From assembly GCA_950106755.1 (NCBI GenBank), contig OX467083.1, positions 22,625,029-22,689,028 of the forward strand: a stretch of DNA of 64,000 nucleotides, in the 5' to 3' direction. This DNA is from Climacium dendroides. Taxonomy: Eukaryota; Streptophyta; Bryopsida; Hypnales; Climaciaceae. The notes under the pieces are model-generated. The model worked only from the letters and a program-made list of their open reading frames with translations. It was not told where the DNA came from and did not search any database. The translations under genes were made by a program, and so were the position numbers. Positions 1 to 10,704 of this stretch are shown here, piece after piece (within the stretch, counting starts at the first letter, position 1; each line of letters begins with the position of its first letter).

Positions 1-129
1 AGAAAGTTGTTCTGGACAATTAGCTGCACACAGATAGGGTTGTACTCAAATGGGATCTACTTCAAATGGATTCTTATTTACCAGGGTAACCCAGGCTCAT
101 GACTCTTGAGTACTTCTCACGTTACTCTT

Positions 130-430
130 CATTGCAACACTTTTGTACATGCTCTATTCTGTTCATCGATCATTACAAAACTGTCTCAAACACAACAAGC
201 TAAGCGCACCGAAACAACAACAACATTTCGCAAGCAAAGTAAATGCTCCGTTAAGACAATCATACTGTATAGCACAACGAAAAGTCAGCAGAAACCCTTA
301 GACGAAAGCTAAGTAGCTAACTCGTGCCAAGCTGCGGTACGTGAGAGAAACTTGTGAATCGAACCCCGTGTTACTGATGGACTGTGATCACTATTAAAAC
401 CACTTAGCAAATCACTAAGCAAGGGCTAAA
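130..430 (-). repeat. Inverted copy of the 3' flank of the 25-26 kb gene
   Basis: The reverse complement of this stretch aligns with the DNA just downstream of the 25.3-26.1 kb gene (about 26,225-26,520). Shared blocks include TGCTAAGTGGTTTTA, a match around CACAAGTTT, and GGGTTTCTGCTGACTTTT. It is therefore the tail of a third, minus-strand copy of that gene family whose body is missing. Only the flank is seen; nothing coding is claimed here. Confidence 0.7.
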
Positions 431-469
431 CTAAGTGAATAAAAGCACTATACGCACATAACGGATATT

Positions 470-655
470 TCGTAAAATGGCGATATTCTTCCGCCATCTT
501 TCCATTCACTTTTTAGGACTGGTATAGATTTCAGACCACATGGTCTAAAGTCTAGGACGTAACCGGTTCACATTTCAGACCACATGGTCTAAACCTAAAA
601 GTGCCAAGTTTGTATTTTGTAAGTGCCAAGTTTGTGGAATATTGCCATTTTAATG
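470..655. mobile_element. Decayed short palindromic MITE
   Basis: The ends read AAAATGGCGATATTC and, inverted, GAATATTGCCATTTTA. Inside are two copies of a motif with core AGACCACATGGTCTAAA. The same end and inner motifs occur in the better preserved elements at 8,994-9,313 and 24,008-24,180, so this is an eroded member of that family. The outermost GGGGAATTTC block is not recognisable here. Confidence 0.45.
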
Positions 656-1254
656 TTTAAGTCAAAAATCTGCGTTAGGCATAGATGGCAGTGCAGGCCG
701 CACGGCCTGAAACTGTCCAAGTCGTGGAGTACCGCCAATCTGACGTTACAGGTATTTTTTTGGCACACTTTACATCGTTCTATTTCATTAATTTGGCATG
801 CGGGAGGCTAATTGCCGTCGTTACTGGTCATGTAAGGAACACAATTCAAGAGTGAATTAGATTGGAATTGCACTATGACATGTACGGGTTTCATCTCAAT
901 TCCCTGCTTTTAAATGTTTATGGTTCCTTGCTGGGTATGTTTTGCTACGTCGGCAAATTTCGCTTCAGTGGGGAGAAGATCGATGGACAGGTATATTAAG
1001 TTCTGCCGGTTGAGGATGCAGTGAGCTCGACTGCTGTCTCGGGGACAAAGCTAGCGTCCTACAGCACTTGAAGACTATTTGCTACGAGAGTGTCTTCAGA
1101 ATATGGAAGTGTCGGTATACGATGATGATGCCATCACGGAGATCCAGTCAGATAGTAAGGCGTTCTGGCATTCAGCTGTGGTTGATGCATTTTAAATTTA
1201 AGATTCGATACGCTCCCATTTCATACACAAACGCTAACAGTACTCATGTCGATC

Positions 1255-1710
1255 TCAGCGCTGTGCAGTTAGTATTTAGAAACTGACGTTTTGCTGAACT
1301 GTAATGGTTGCTAGGATCAAGACCATCCACGGCGAGTTCCAGTGAGGCTGATAGTACTTTTGTCACCCACTGTCATTGCCTCGAGTTCCTGAGCAGAAAA
1401 GGGCCCAATTTACTGATGAGAATTCTCGACGACAAAGAGAGGATTTGCAGCGAGTTACTGACCGTTGCTGATAACGTGCAGTGCTTAAACCAGCTAATGA
1501 GCCGCTAGCGTGGGATATATTGAACATGTCTCGTTGGAGGGATTCCTTGCGTGAACTCATTAAAGAAATGAAGCCTGTGGAAGACTGTGGAATTGCTGCC
1601 CTTCATTGATTGGGAACTATGGCGTTTATGTGCTCACCACATCGCCATACCCTGCATTTCTAAGAGCCTTGGCCGGCTGCCGAGATTGCTGACCGACACA
1701 GCTAAGAATT
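1255..1710 (+). pseudogene. Decayed copy of the 25.3 kb gene (exon 2)
   Basis: This region aligns with intron 1 and exon 2 of the gene at 25,273-26,105. The intron end (GAAACTGACGTT, then a TTGCTAGG acceptor region) and the exon, with CLEFL, KGP and LLMRILDDK corresponding to LLIENLKDK, are recognisable. The copy stops after about 66 codons at TAG and then shifts frame. The last 130 bp still match at DNA level (CTTCATTGATTGGGAACT, TGTGCTCACC). Exon 1 could not be found upstream. It is a broken paralogue whose function is as unknown as that of the intact copy. Confidence 0.75.
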
Positions 1711-1739
1711 GAAGAGTGAGATTCATGATCGCCAGCGTT

Positions 1740-3300
1740 ATAGAAAAAATATCAAATAGTAAATGATTTGTCAATGCATCTTTGGTGGAGAGTTAATCCG
1801 TTTACTGTAAATTGCGCAATGGCAACTTTCAAGTTGCAACCATCTACCAAATTAATTAGATTAGATTAGATTTTTATTTTACGACCTGATCAGTAATGTG
1901 AGATCATGAGATGGTCTGGATGGTATCTGTCCGAGTGTTGGAATTATGAATATTCTCTGGATTTAAGAAAAAAACAAATAATGCGTACTTCTTCGCAAGC
2001 GCAACATGTGTGTGGGACTTCTGCAAAACTCAGTTTTTTTTTCCTTTTGCATGCACGTGAAGGATGTTGTTCTCTAGTGAAAACCAAATATACACGTTGA
2101 ATGGACGATCTACACGTCAATGCTTGGATGCTCTCTGTATCAATGGAAGTCCTACAGAAGCAATGAGAGCAAGTCATCAGAACCTAATATATAGTATTCA
2201 ATTGAAACAGCAAGAAGCGTTCGTAACAACTCTGAATAAGGTTCACCGATACATGAGAGACAGACAGGTGAACGCTTCAGGATTCCTTGATCTGGAACAT
2301 CACACTCCTAGCTAGCTACGCAGTTCACCTGAGAATTGCTCTGAACAGCTTCATCAAAATTAGAATCATGTTTACGAGGCATTCCACACTGGAGTGCAGT
2401 TCTAAGTCTGACTCTCTAAAAAATCTCTTGAGCAGTACGTCTACGGCTAATCTTGACATGCAAAATTATAACTGATTACCGATAATATCCCCTTCTCTTT
2501 CTCTTTCTCTTTAGAATTTTAGGTCAAGGAGTAGATGCAGAATTTCCAGACCATGTCAGGGATGACCGTCAATTTTGTTAAATCGACTCGATTCCAGTGC
2601 CATGAATTGTGAAATACATCCACACAAGGAGCCAAAGTATTGGAATACCTTCAGATGGTGATGGTCTTTACAGATGTCTGCTCTCCCTATTGAACGCCAA
2701 TATCCTTAATCTTGGAAGGATGCGGCTCGCATGACCATCGAGATACTTCAATGGTGAATTTCATAAAAATGGGGGTGATTTTTTTTTGCCATTTTCCATA
2801 CTCTGTGTGCCATTCTAATGGAATGTCATGTCATCTTTGACATATTCAGTGCCATTCTACAGAAATACTTCCATTTTAACAAATTTCATCATTTCAATTA
2901 TTGTACCAATAGGCTCATTCTTTGTTTCAACATTTTTCAGTGAAGCCATCTATCGGACCTTTAAGGTTTGAAGCATCCTTTACAAGGTATTTCAATACTT
3001 TGGCACCTTTCAAAGCACATGTTTTGAAATATAAATCCATACTCTTCCTAAATTCTAGATCATTATGTACATATATGTCACGTATGTCACAATTTTTGAC
3101 ACCAGAATCATGCCAATAAAACGAAATTGTCTAGGTCCACTCCAAATCTGCAAGCCATACCATTAATGACAGGTGAGCAAAGAACAACTCACCTGACTTT
3201 GTTTCCCAGACAAGTGAAGAACTCGAAATGACAATCAGATATCAAGCCACCATTGCAAAGACATTTAAGTAGTATGACCTGTGAAGAAGTTCCAAAAAGC
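1740..3300. other. No gene seen; unique-looking spacer
   Basis: Only short, composition-driven ORFs occur. At 2,753-2,900 there is a MITE-like stretch (ATTTCATAAAAATGGGG, later CCATTTTAACAAATTTCAT) that may be another relic of the GGGGAATTTCATT family. A CTTTCT-type pyrimidine run lies near 2,490. Confidence 0.4.
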
Positions 3301-3364
3301 ATGTGACTGGAGATTCAATAACCACTTTCATATTTGAGAACGAAGAACGAGAGGCCACGGACAT

Positions 3365-3905
3365 GAAAGTGGGGTGAGTAGGATCTCTCAAGTTGTGTTA
3401 TCCACACCTACAATCAACATTGCCCAAAATGCAACACCTACACTAGCATCTGCATTTGGACCCAAAAGTGTCACAAAAAACTAACTAAGACATTCAGATT
3501 CCACACAAGACGTACACAAGCAAAATATGAGAGACTATGTGAGCTTAATGTTGGATTTTGGTGCACCTAGAGATAGTAATTTGAAAATTCTTAACTTATT
3601 CATAAAATGAGAGGGCATGGCTGTGGTGACAATGGAAAGTGGGATTTGCTAGCTACGCTTACATGCAAGAGGTGAGTACAATTTGCTCAAGATATATCAT
3701 CCACATCTATAATCAACACAACCCAAAATACAGCATCTACATTTGGACCCAAAAGCGTTACAAAAAACTAAATACTAATTCCACACAATATGTAAAGTTG
3801 TATACAAACAAAATATGAGAGACTATGCAAGCCTAGTATTGGATTGTGGCACATTTAAAGACAATAGTTTGAAAATTCTTAACTTATAATTCATAAAGTG
3901 TCCAG
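3365..3905. repeat. Direct duplication, two units of about 290 bp
   Basis: Two diverged direct copies lie about 295 bp apart. Both contain, in order, GTGAGTA, ATCCACA, CAATCAACA, ACATTTGGACCCAAAAG or a close variant, AAATATGAGAGACTATG and TTGAAAATTCTTAACTTAT. No reading frame is conserved between the units, so a non-coding tandem duplication is the simplest reading. Confidence 0.75.
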
Positions 3906-4822
3906 ATAATGTATCCTAAAGTGTGTTGGAATCCTCTTTTTAGTTGTCAATAAGATCCAATCAAAAAAATTTATGATTAATAGTCACTATGTTCAACTAT
4001 GATTATAGGTATGCATATCCAAATACAACCCTTTGTTGATACTTTCATTGTGAGTGGATGATTGGAAAGAATGAGGGTGTTTTAGAGTCATGTTCCTATC
4101 TTCTATTTACTTTATGAGATTATTGTAGATCATGAGAATTTGATAATCTTGATGTAATTTGGAGGAGAGAATAATGTCTAATAACGAACTTGCCTTTCTA
4201 TGGTTTTGACTAAATGATTATCTTGTGAAGTCATAATCCTCTCAAGTCAATTACAATTTTACATTTATCAATGGTTTATATACTTCTTATTTATGAAAAA
4301 CAAATTTTGTTTCTCATAGCAATTTGTTCTAAGAAATTGTAAAAACTATTTTCAATATTCCAAATGGACTAAATAAAATCTATTTATATAGAAAAATATT
4401 CTCTATAATGATCAAAATTTTGAAAATTTTATTTCAAGTTCTTTTGTTATAATTTGGCTACTCAAGCTTTGAGTTTAGAATGGTATAACTTTAGAAATCA
4501 TGCATGATTGATTGATATTAAAGTTGTATTTTCAAAAAGTTGATATGTTTTGTTATCTTAAAAAATGGTTTAAAAATATTACACCAAGATTTGAGATCAT
4601 AGAAACTTACCTAGCACTTTCAAAAGCCATTTCCTTTGTCTTCCAAGGTTATAATAGTTCTTTAGGGGCGTAGGAATTGAAATTATGCCAATAGGATTTT
4701 TATTTATTTTATTTATTTATTTGATTCAAAGATAACAATTTTGAGCATTCAAAAATTTGAAGACCCTCAAGTGTTTTCAATATGCATTGCATGATTTGAC
4801 TAAGATGGAGCCAAACAATATG
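3906..4822. other. AT-rich spacer without gene
   Basis: Strongly AT-rich sequence with no ORF worth noting and no repeat structure that I can support. Confidence 0.4.
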
Positions 4823-5190
4823 AATATGGGGTGGAAGCACCTTAATAGGAGCCACTAATGGACTTTATTGAGGTGCTTATGGAGGTCTTTATTGGAATAT
4901 TCTATCCAAAATTGTTGCTTATTTATTCAAAATAATCCTTACGTCATCCATAATGGGTACTTAATTCATCATATTAAGCAATGGTTACAACTACATTTTT
5001 CTCCTTTAACTTAAAAACTTAACATAATTATTTTTGTTTTGTATTATGTCAAATAGCCATAACTAAAAAACAATGCACTACAATTTTTTTCACATTTCAA
5101 GTCATATTCAAGAGTTAGAATGAAGATTCTTCAAAATAAAGCAATGGTTAAATCTAAGTTGGTTCCTATTAAGGTGCTCCTACCCTATGG
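4823..5190. mobile_element. Small inverted-repeat element (MITE)
   Basis: The ends form an inverted repeat: GGGGTGGAAGCACCTTAATA on the left against the complement of TATTAAGGTGCTCCTACCC on the right, about 360 bp apart. The interior is AT-rich and non-coding. I could not define a clean target-site duplication, so the superfamily is open. Confidence 0.5.
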
Positions 5191-5384
5191 AATGAACTTC
5201 AACAAGTGGACAAGAAAAAATCAACCCCTACATTGCCTCTTTTCTTTTCATAATGCACAATAGATTATAAGTTAGATACCCATGACCAATTAAACTAGAT
5301 AGTAGGAGTAGTATTTATGATTAAAGTCAATTTGTATTTACAATTAAAGTACACTACACTCACACTACATTGATTTGCCCTATT

Positions 5385-5900
5385 CTCGGGGAGTGCACTA
5401 CAAAGGAAGTTCATGGGTGAGGAGCAACCAAATTTTGGACCCCTTATATTATATCCTAAGATTTTATTTTTTTTCTAAGAAAAAAAATATAAATAGATTT
5501 TCCTACTTTGAAAGTTTATGTTCTGAATTATTGGTATTTTTTTATATTAATAAGAATTAGTAACAAATTTTAGAAGAAAAAAGATACATTGTAAAGCTAA
5601 AAATTACTTTCACATCCCTATATTATATAAGAAAAAAAAATTTGAAAAATGAAAAAAAAATTCTATAAAATAGCTTTCTACTCAAAGTTTATTTTTCAAT
5701 CCTAAATAACAAGTAATATATCACATGTTATTTAGGATTGAAATATTTAGCAAGAGAAATCTATAGACATTGTTAAACAAAGCTCAAAATTGTAGGTTGA
5801 AATTATAGTTTATTAGAAAGTAATTAGGAAGTGTAGAAATGGGTAGTTAGGGTTTGGTCGCTCCTCACCCATGAACTTCCTTTGTAGTGCACCCCTCGGG
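5385..5900. mobile_element. hAT-like MITE with 8-bp TSD
   Basis: A 516-bp element. It starts CTCGGGGAGTGCACTAC and ends GTAGTGCACCCCTCGGG. The terminal inverted repeat (TIR) continues inward for roughly 45 bp (AAAGGAAGTTCATGGGTGAG). It is flanked on both sides by the identical octamer GCCCTATT (5,377-5,384 and 5,901-5,908). An 8-bp duplication is the mark of hAT-type insertion. The interior is AT-rich and related to that of the 16,611-17,378 element. No transposase is encoded, so it is non-autonomous. Confidence 0.85.
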
Positions 5901-5908
5901 GCCCTATT

Positions 5909-8640
5909 ATTGCTTATTATGTAATGAACTTAGATATGACTATAATTTTTTTGATAGGAGGAATACTTTTTATCAATGATATTTTTCAAGACTCTTCAAC
6001 ATAAATAGGACAATACTGATAACAATATAATTAGTGTTTCTTACACCAATTGATTTCAATTTTTATAGGTGATGTATATGTTTTCTAACAACATTAATAA
6101 AGAAGTAAAGGTTCTCCTTCTTAAAAAGTATTTATATATATATGATCTTGATATTAACATTCATCAAATGTAAGAATTTATAATATTTTAAAATCAATTA
6201 GTGTGGATAATACTAAATATGATTTGTAGTGTACAAATAATATATATAAATATTATTCCATTGCAAAGAATTATAACAATAAGTATGTTTGTCTTGTAAT
6301 AAATAATATTATAAAAAATCAATGTTGTATTCATATTAGTATATCCACAATTCCAACACAATGTATAATAAGTTAGAAGAGCATAGGATGAACTCACCTC
6401 TTCATTGCCTTTGGATGGATGAAAGAGGCAAGACTACCATTGTTTCTATCTATCGTTCTCATATGGATTGTTTCTAACAAAGTTCCCAATTTTCTTTAGA
6501 TATTCGCTTTACTTCTCTCCTTATTCCTCAGTTGTAAGCTCACTTGTCATTGTTCCCCCCTTCTACTCTATTCAAAGTTCACTTGCTTGCCATCTTGTGC
6601 TTATGCTTAAAGTACTCACTTGCCATTGTTTGCTTTTTTTCTTGTGCCACTTTGAATTTATCTTTTTCAATATAGAAATGAAACATATTGGTGGAGAATT
6701 TGATTTTAGAGTTCAATCAACATGAGTATACTTTGCAATCACTGAAAAAAATCTTGTTCAAATAAGGGTGATTGGAAGAAAGACCAAACAATTTTGGTAG
6801 CGTTTTTACCAAAATTGCAATTTCTACACTTAGTACTATGAGTACTACAAGTACTATGAAATAGAACAATCTCAACTATTGATCTAAAAAATTGACAACT
6901 ACTAGTACTATTAACTACTTGTAAGTACTAAAAAAGTTCTATTTGAAAAAAAAAGATAATTTGTCACAGAAAATAGATAAAATTAGGTATAAATTAATAA
7001 TAATTGGAAAATCATGAACAAAATCATGAACTAAAAACTAGCTATTTGCAAAGGCTTGATAGTGATCAAATTGCACCAAAAAAAAGAAGTTAAAACCATC
7101 TTTAATGTTTAGAAGTGTATGTGTGTATAAGGTAGACCTATTTGTACGGATGTGAAGGCCATAAAATAATATATTTTTAGATTTCCTTTTATTGATACAT
7201 GTCTCCCTACTATAGAAATAGACCACAAGGATTTTAGCTCTAGATCATTAATTTTGGGTGCTCCCTAGTACTAAACCCCCCTAAACCATCCAAAGTGTGA
7301 TAAATTAGCAAAATTGATTTTAAATATATTATGATTTTTTAATTTAAAAATAAGGAATATGATTACAATCAAGTTAACCATCTCCAATGAAATATCAAGT
7401 TCATTAGGTTCTATCATCGAAAGTTTTAGTAGATAACAACTTTGTCATTGTGAATGTGATGCAAAATAGGACTGATTTTTCTTGCAATCATTGATAATTG
7501 CAAGCTAAATATCATAGCCAAGATATAATAGTCTTGAAAAACCCTCCAAATATCTTTTAATTCCCCAACATCTTTCCTTGATACATCAATATCCGCTTCT
7601 ATATTGCATTTAAGGATTTTGAAAAATGAAGCCCTTGACATCAATCATTGTAATCATTTTTAATGAGATGTAACTTGGGATATGAATCCCTTAGTTAGAT
7701 GTAACTTAGGGCTTGGTGAGCAAATTGTTTTTGCAATTTTCAATTGCAATAGGTTTAATTCTTTTAGGGTCTCATTAGACATATTTTAAGATTGACGATC
7801 TAAAATTTAAATCACACATTAGGGATGATTTTTTTTTTCTTCATGGTATACAATTGAGAACATGTTTGAGGATTTATAATCTAAACTACTATTATAACTT
7901 GATATGGACACTGATATCTAATTCCACACATACATTAATCCCTAAAAGATCAAATCTATTGCAAAATGGTCAAACATCATGTCTAATTGGTTGAATTTAG
8001 CCTAAATTAATTATTTTTGAATATTAATCCTACATTTTTAATACACAAAACTATGGATTGCCTATCATTGTAAAAATATTCAATTTCTTTCATGAAAAAT
8101 TTTCATGGTTATAATTCTTGTAGCAAAATGTAGGAATAAAGTGCTCTAAGTAGAAAAATTGAAAAAATAGAAGTTGGAATAGAAAAATTGGACCTAGAGT
8201 ACGAAGGCATGTATAGTAAACTTGCCAATCACTATACAAACAAAATTCAAATCCTTCTCCACATAAACATAGAGACTTGTATGTTTTGAAATCTGGTATA
8301 ATTATTAAATGTCATGTTAAGATTCACTTATGAAAAACAAAATGCAAAAAGATTTCTTCTTGTATATTTTATTGCAATTTAAAGGTGGTGCACTTGAAAT
8401 CTAGTCAAAAATTCCTTGCAATCCTTCACCACACAGAGTGGTGGAATCGTTGGATAGTGATACAAAATTTCGTTTCCATCACAATTGAATTGGTAGTGAA
8501 ATTGTGCAGTTATTGTGTAATTGGCAACACTTGTTGTCCAATTTTAAAATGTGTGTGGTGAATAGCCGGTTTATTCTAGTGTTCTAGTGTATCGACATAA
8601 AATTGATAGGGGATTATTTTAGCATTTGAGTGTGCTAGCA
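5909..8640. other. AT-rich spacer with minor foldbacks
   Basis: No gene can be supported. A weak inverted repeat spans 7,745-7,968 (TTGCAATAGGTTTAATTC and TTTTAGGG against CCCTAAAAGATCAAATCTA), probably an old MITE. Other short ORFs look like chance openings in AT-rich DNA. Confidence 0.4.
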
Positions 8641-8644
8641 CAAG

Positions 8645-8705
8645 ATTGATGATGCTTTGAGGATCCATGCATCAACCGCTAGCATCTAGATTGGGGTAAT
8701 CCATG
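8645..8705 (+). repeat. Member of a dispersed repeat (CTAG/GCATG core)
   Basis: Contains GATGATGCTTTGAGGATCC, ATGCATCA and CCGCTAG followed by TCTAGATTGGGG. Close copies lie at about 11,258-11,320 (+), 14,362-14,395 (partial), 14,995-15,060 (-) and 23,724-23,756 (-). Five occurrences within 15 kb on both strands point to a mobile or duplicated unit. Its full limits are unclear. Confidence 0.6.
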
Positions 8706-8758
8706 TAGAATCACCCATACCCTATGTTTCGGGATTTATTGTCTTAATATATTGTTTG

Positions 8759-8880
8759 TCAACCAATTTGCAAGTTTGTTCTTGGCATACAAAACAGACT
8801 TATTTCACAAGCCATAGGAGGATTCTGAAAAACTTCATTGATTTTACAAGTCCCAATAGCCCAAATCATCTATTTTGGAA
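8759..8880 (+). repeat. Direct repeat of 12,374-12,494
   Basis: About 120 bp, from a TTTGCAAGT block through CACAAGCCATAGGAGGATT to CATCTATTTTGGA, recur in the same orientation at 12,374-12,494. The first copy borders the outer edge of the left arm of the inverted duplication. The second lies inside it, beyond the matched part of the arm. This helps to order the rearrangements. Confidence 0.75.
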
Positions 8881-8993
8881 GAAAGAGGGACCTTGTATAC
8901 TATACCCGAACTGCTTTCTAGATCTAACTGGATAACCAACAAAGGTTGTTCAAAACAATAATGAAAGCTAATGTTGAATCGGCTTGTACATTG

Positions 8994-9313
8994 ATGGGGA
9001 ATTTCATTAAAACGGCGATATTCCATGTGCCATTTTCACAGTGTATCGTTCCCACAGTTTAGATCGGGTAGTCTGAAATCTATTAGCGTCCTAGATTTTT
9101 GAACTCTATACCACTATTAGATGTATTAAATCTAGGAAAGATGTAGATTTCAAACCAATTGGTTTAAAAATCTACATATTTTCTAGATTTAATACATCTA
9201 ATAGTGGTATAGAGTTCAAAAATCTAGGACGCTAATAGATTTCAGACTACCCGGTCTAAACTGTGAGAATGCCAAAGTCACAGAATAATTGCCATTTTAA
9301 TGAAATTCCCCAT
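8994..9313. mobile_element. Palindromic MITE, GGGGAATTTCATT family
   Basis: About 318 bp with TIRs TGGGGAATTTCATTAAAA and TTTTAATGAAATTCCCCA. The inner half is itself palindromic (CTAGATTTAATACATCTAA pairing with its complement). The matching point in the right arm of the inverted duplication (about 16,065-16,080) is uninterrupted, giving an empty site (GCATCGGCATC). Comparing filled and empty sites suggests a short duplication around ATTG. The superfamily is not determined. Confidence 0.8.
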
Positions 9314-9715
9314 ATTGGCATCTCATATGAATCCGCTGATCTATCTCTAGCGGAACTTGTCTCAATCCCGCCACGTAAAGAAACTCATTTTCGAGTACTT
9401 TAAGTTAGTAGAAATTGGTTGTTGCTGGTGGAGGATGAACATTGCTTCTCCATACTAAAATTTCTCAAGTCATGTTAACGGAATCATTTGGGCAAGCACT
9501 TGCCATTGGTGGTGTGTATGTTTGGACATAAATACTACACTTTGGAGAATATTCCTCATAAGGACGCCATTCAGTTATGGAAGAATGTAGTGAAAATTGG
9601 CTAACATGGGGATATTTAATCTATGGCTGGTACATTAACATCCTCCTCTTTGCAGTTTTTAGTTTTCATGAGATTATACAAGCTTCTATATTCAAGAAAT
9701 ACTTTCACTACTAGA

Positions 9716-10468
9716 AAATGGTGTTCAAGTCAACAAAAATTTAACAATTTTTTGTTGGTTGAGAAACTATATTGACCGTTTTAACAATTTTTTCTTGATT
9801 TGAACAAGCTAACAAAATGGGCACTGAATTTTTGTTGCTTCAAATAGTACAATGTCCAAATCAACAAAAAAGTTAACGCATGTTGGTGATACAATTTGGT
9901 GACTTAAGAAAGGAGAAGACAAGATTTTTATACAAATGGGGTGATAAAAGGTCAAAACAAACCATATGGGATATGTGAATCATTCATAATCTTAATTCAC
10001 ATATCCCATATGGTTTGTTCTATCTTCTACCACCCCATTTCTATAAAGAGATTGTCTTCTCTACTTCTCTATCACCAAAGTCACCTCTCTTCTATCACGA
10101 CATACTTAGTCCTAAAAAACTTGTCTCTTAAATTAATTGTAAAGTTTAACTTTCTTGTAATTGAATTGTAAAGTTTAACTTTCTTCTAATTAAATTGTAA
10201 AGTCTAATTTTTGGTCTTGCATATATGTTATTTTTGGCCTACATGGCAGTTTGTATTGGACTGGTTCTTAGCTTGTCATATGGCAGCCATTCATTGAGCA
10301 AATTTAAATATGAATTAATATTATTATTTTTTTGATTTGACCACCATAACAAAATGGGCAACAATTTTTTGTTAGATACTATCCAAGACAACACGACCAC
10401 GGATACAAATGCTCTCAACACTTTTTTGTTAATTTTTTGTTGACATGGTCACTGTTTTTCTACTAGTG
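9716..10468. mobile_element. Non-autonomous CACTA element with 3-bp TSD
   Basis: A 753-bp element beginning CACTACTAGAAAA and ending TTTTTCTACTAGTG, flanked by TTT on both sides. CACTA termini and a 3-bp duplication define the CACTA (EnSpm) superfamily. An inner foldback around 9,960-10,010 (AACCATATGGGATATGTGAA and its complement) could form a hairpin. Subterminal TTTTTTGTT-type motifs occur near both ends, as is common in CACTA elements. No transposase ORF is present. Confidence 0.85.
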
Positions 10469-10639
10469 TTTCTTTAACAGTGAAGTTCATTGCTTAGACG
10501 TGCTTGACAATGCACACTTGGACAACAAGAAGAGCAGAACAACAGCAACAACAATAGCAATAGCAACAGGGAGCCTTCACCAACTTTTTCTTGTGAACCC
10601 TAACTTTTAACAATATTTGTTTGATTTGTGTGTGCAGAT

Positions 10640-10704
10640 GACTAGTACTCCAACTAGGCAGTCTTGCTTTTGTAGCAAGAAGGGTTCGATTCCCTTACTA
10701 GTCA
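10640..10704 (+). tRNA. tRNA-like sequence, anticodon UUG if real
   Basis: A perfect 7-bp acceptor stem can form (GACTAGT at 10,640-10,646 with ACTAGTC at 10,697-10,703, then A). A 5-bp anticodon stem (CTTGC/GCAAG) encloses the loop TTTTGTA, and a perfect T arm (AAGGG, loop TTCGATT, CCCTT) contains the polymerase III B-box GGTTCGATTCC. However, the D arm is poor (16 nt between acceptor and anticodon stems), there is no variable loop and base 37 is U. It may be a decayed nuclear or organellar tRNA or a SINE head. Confidence 0.35.
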
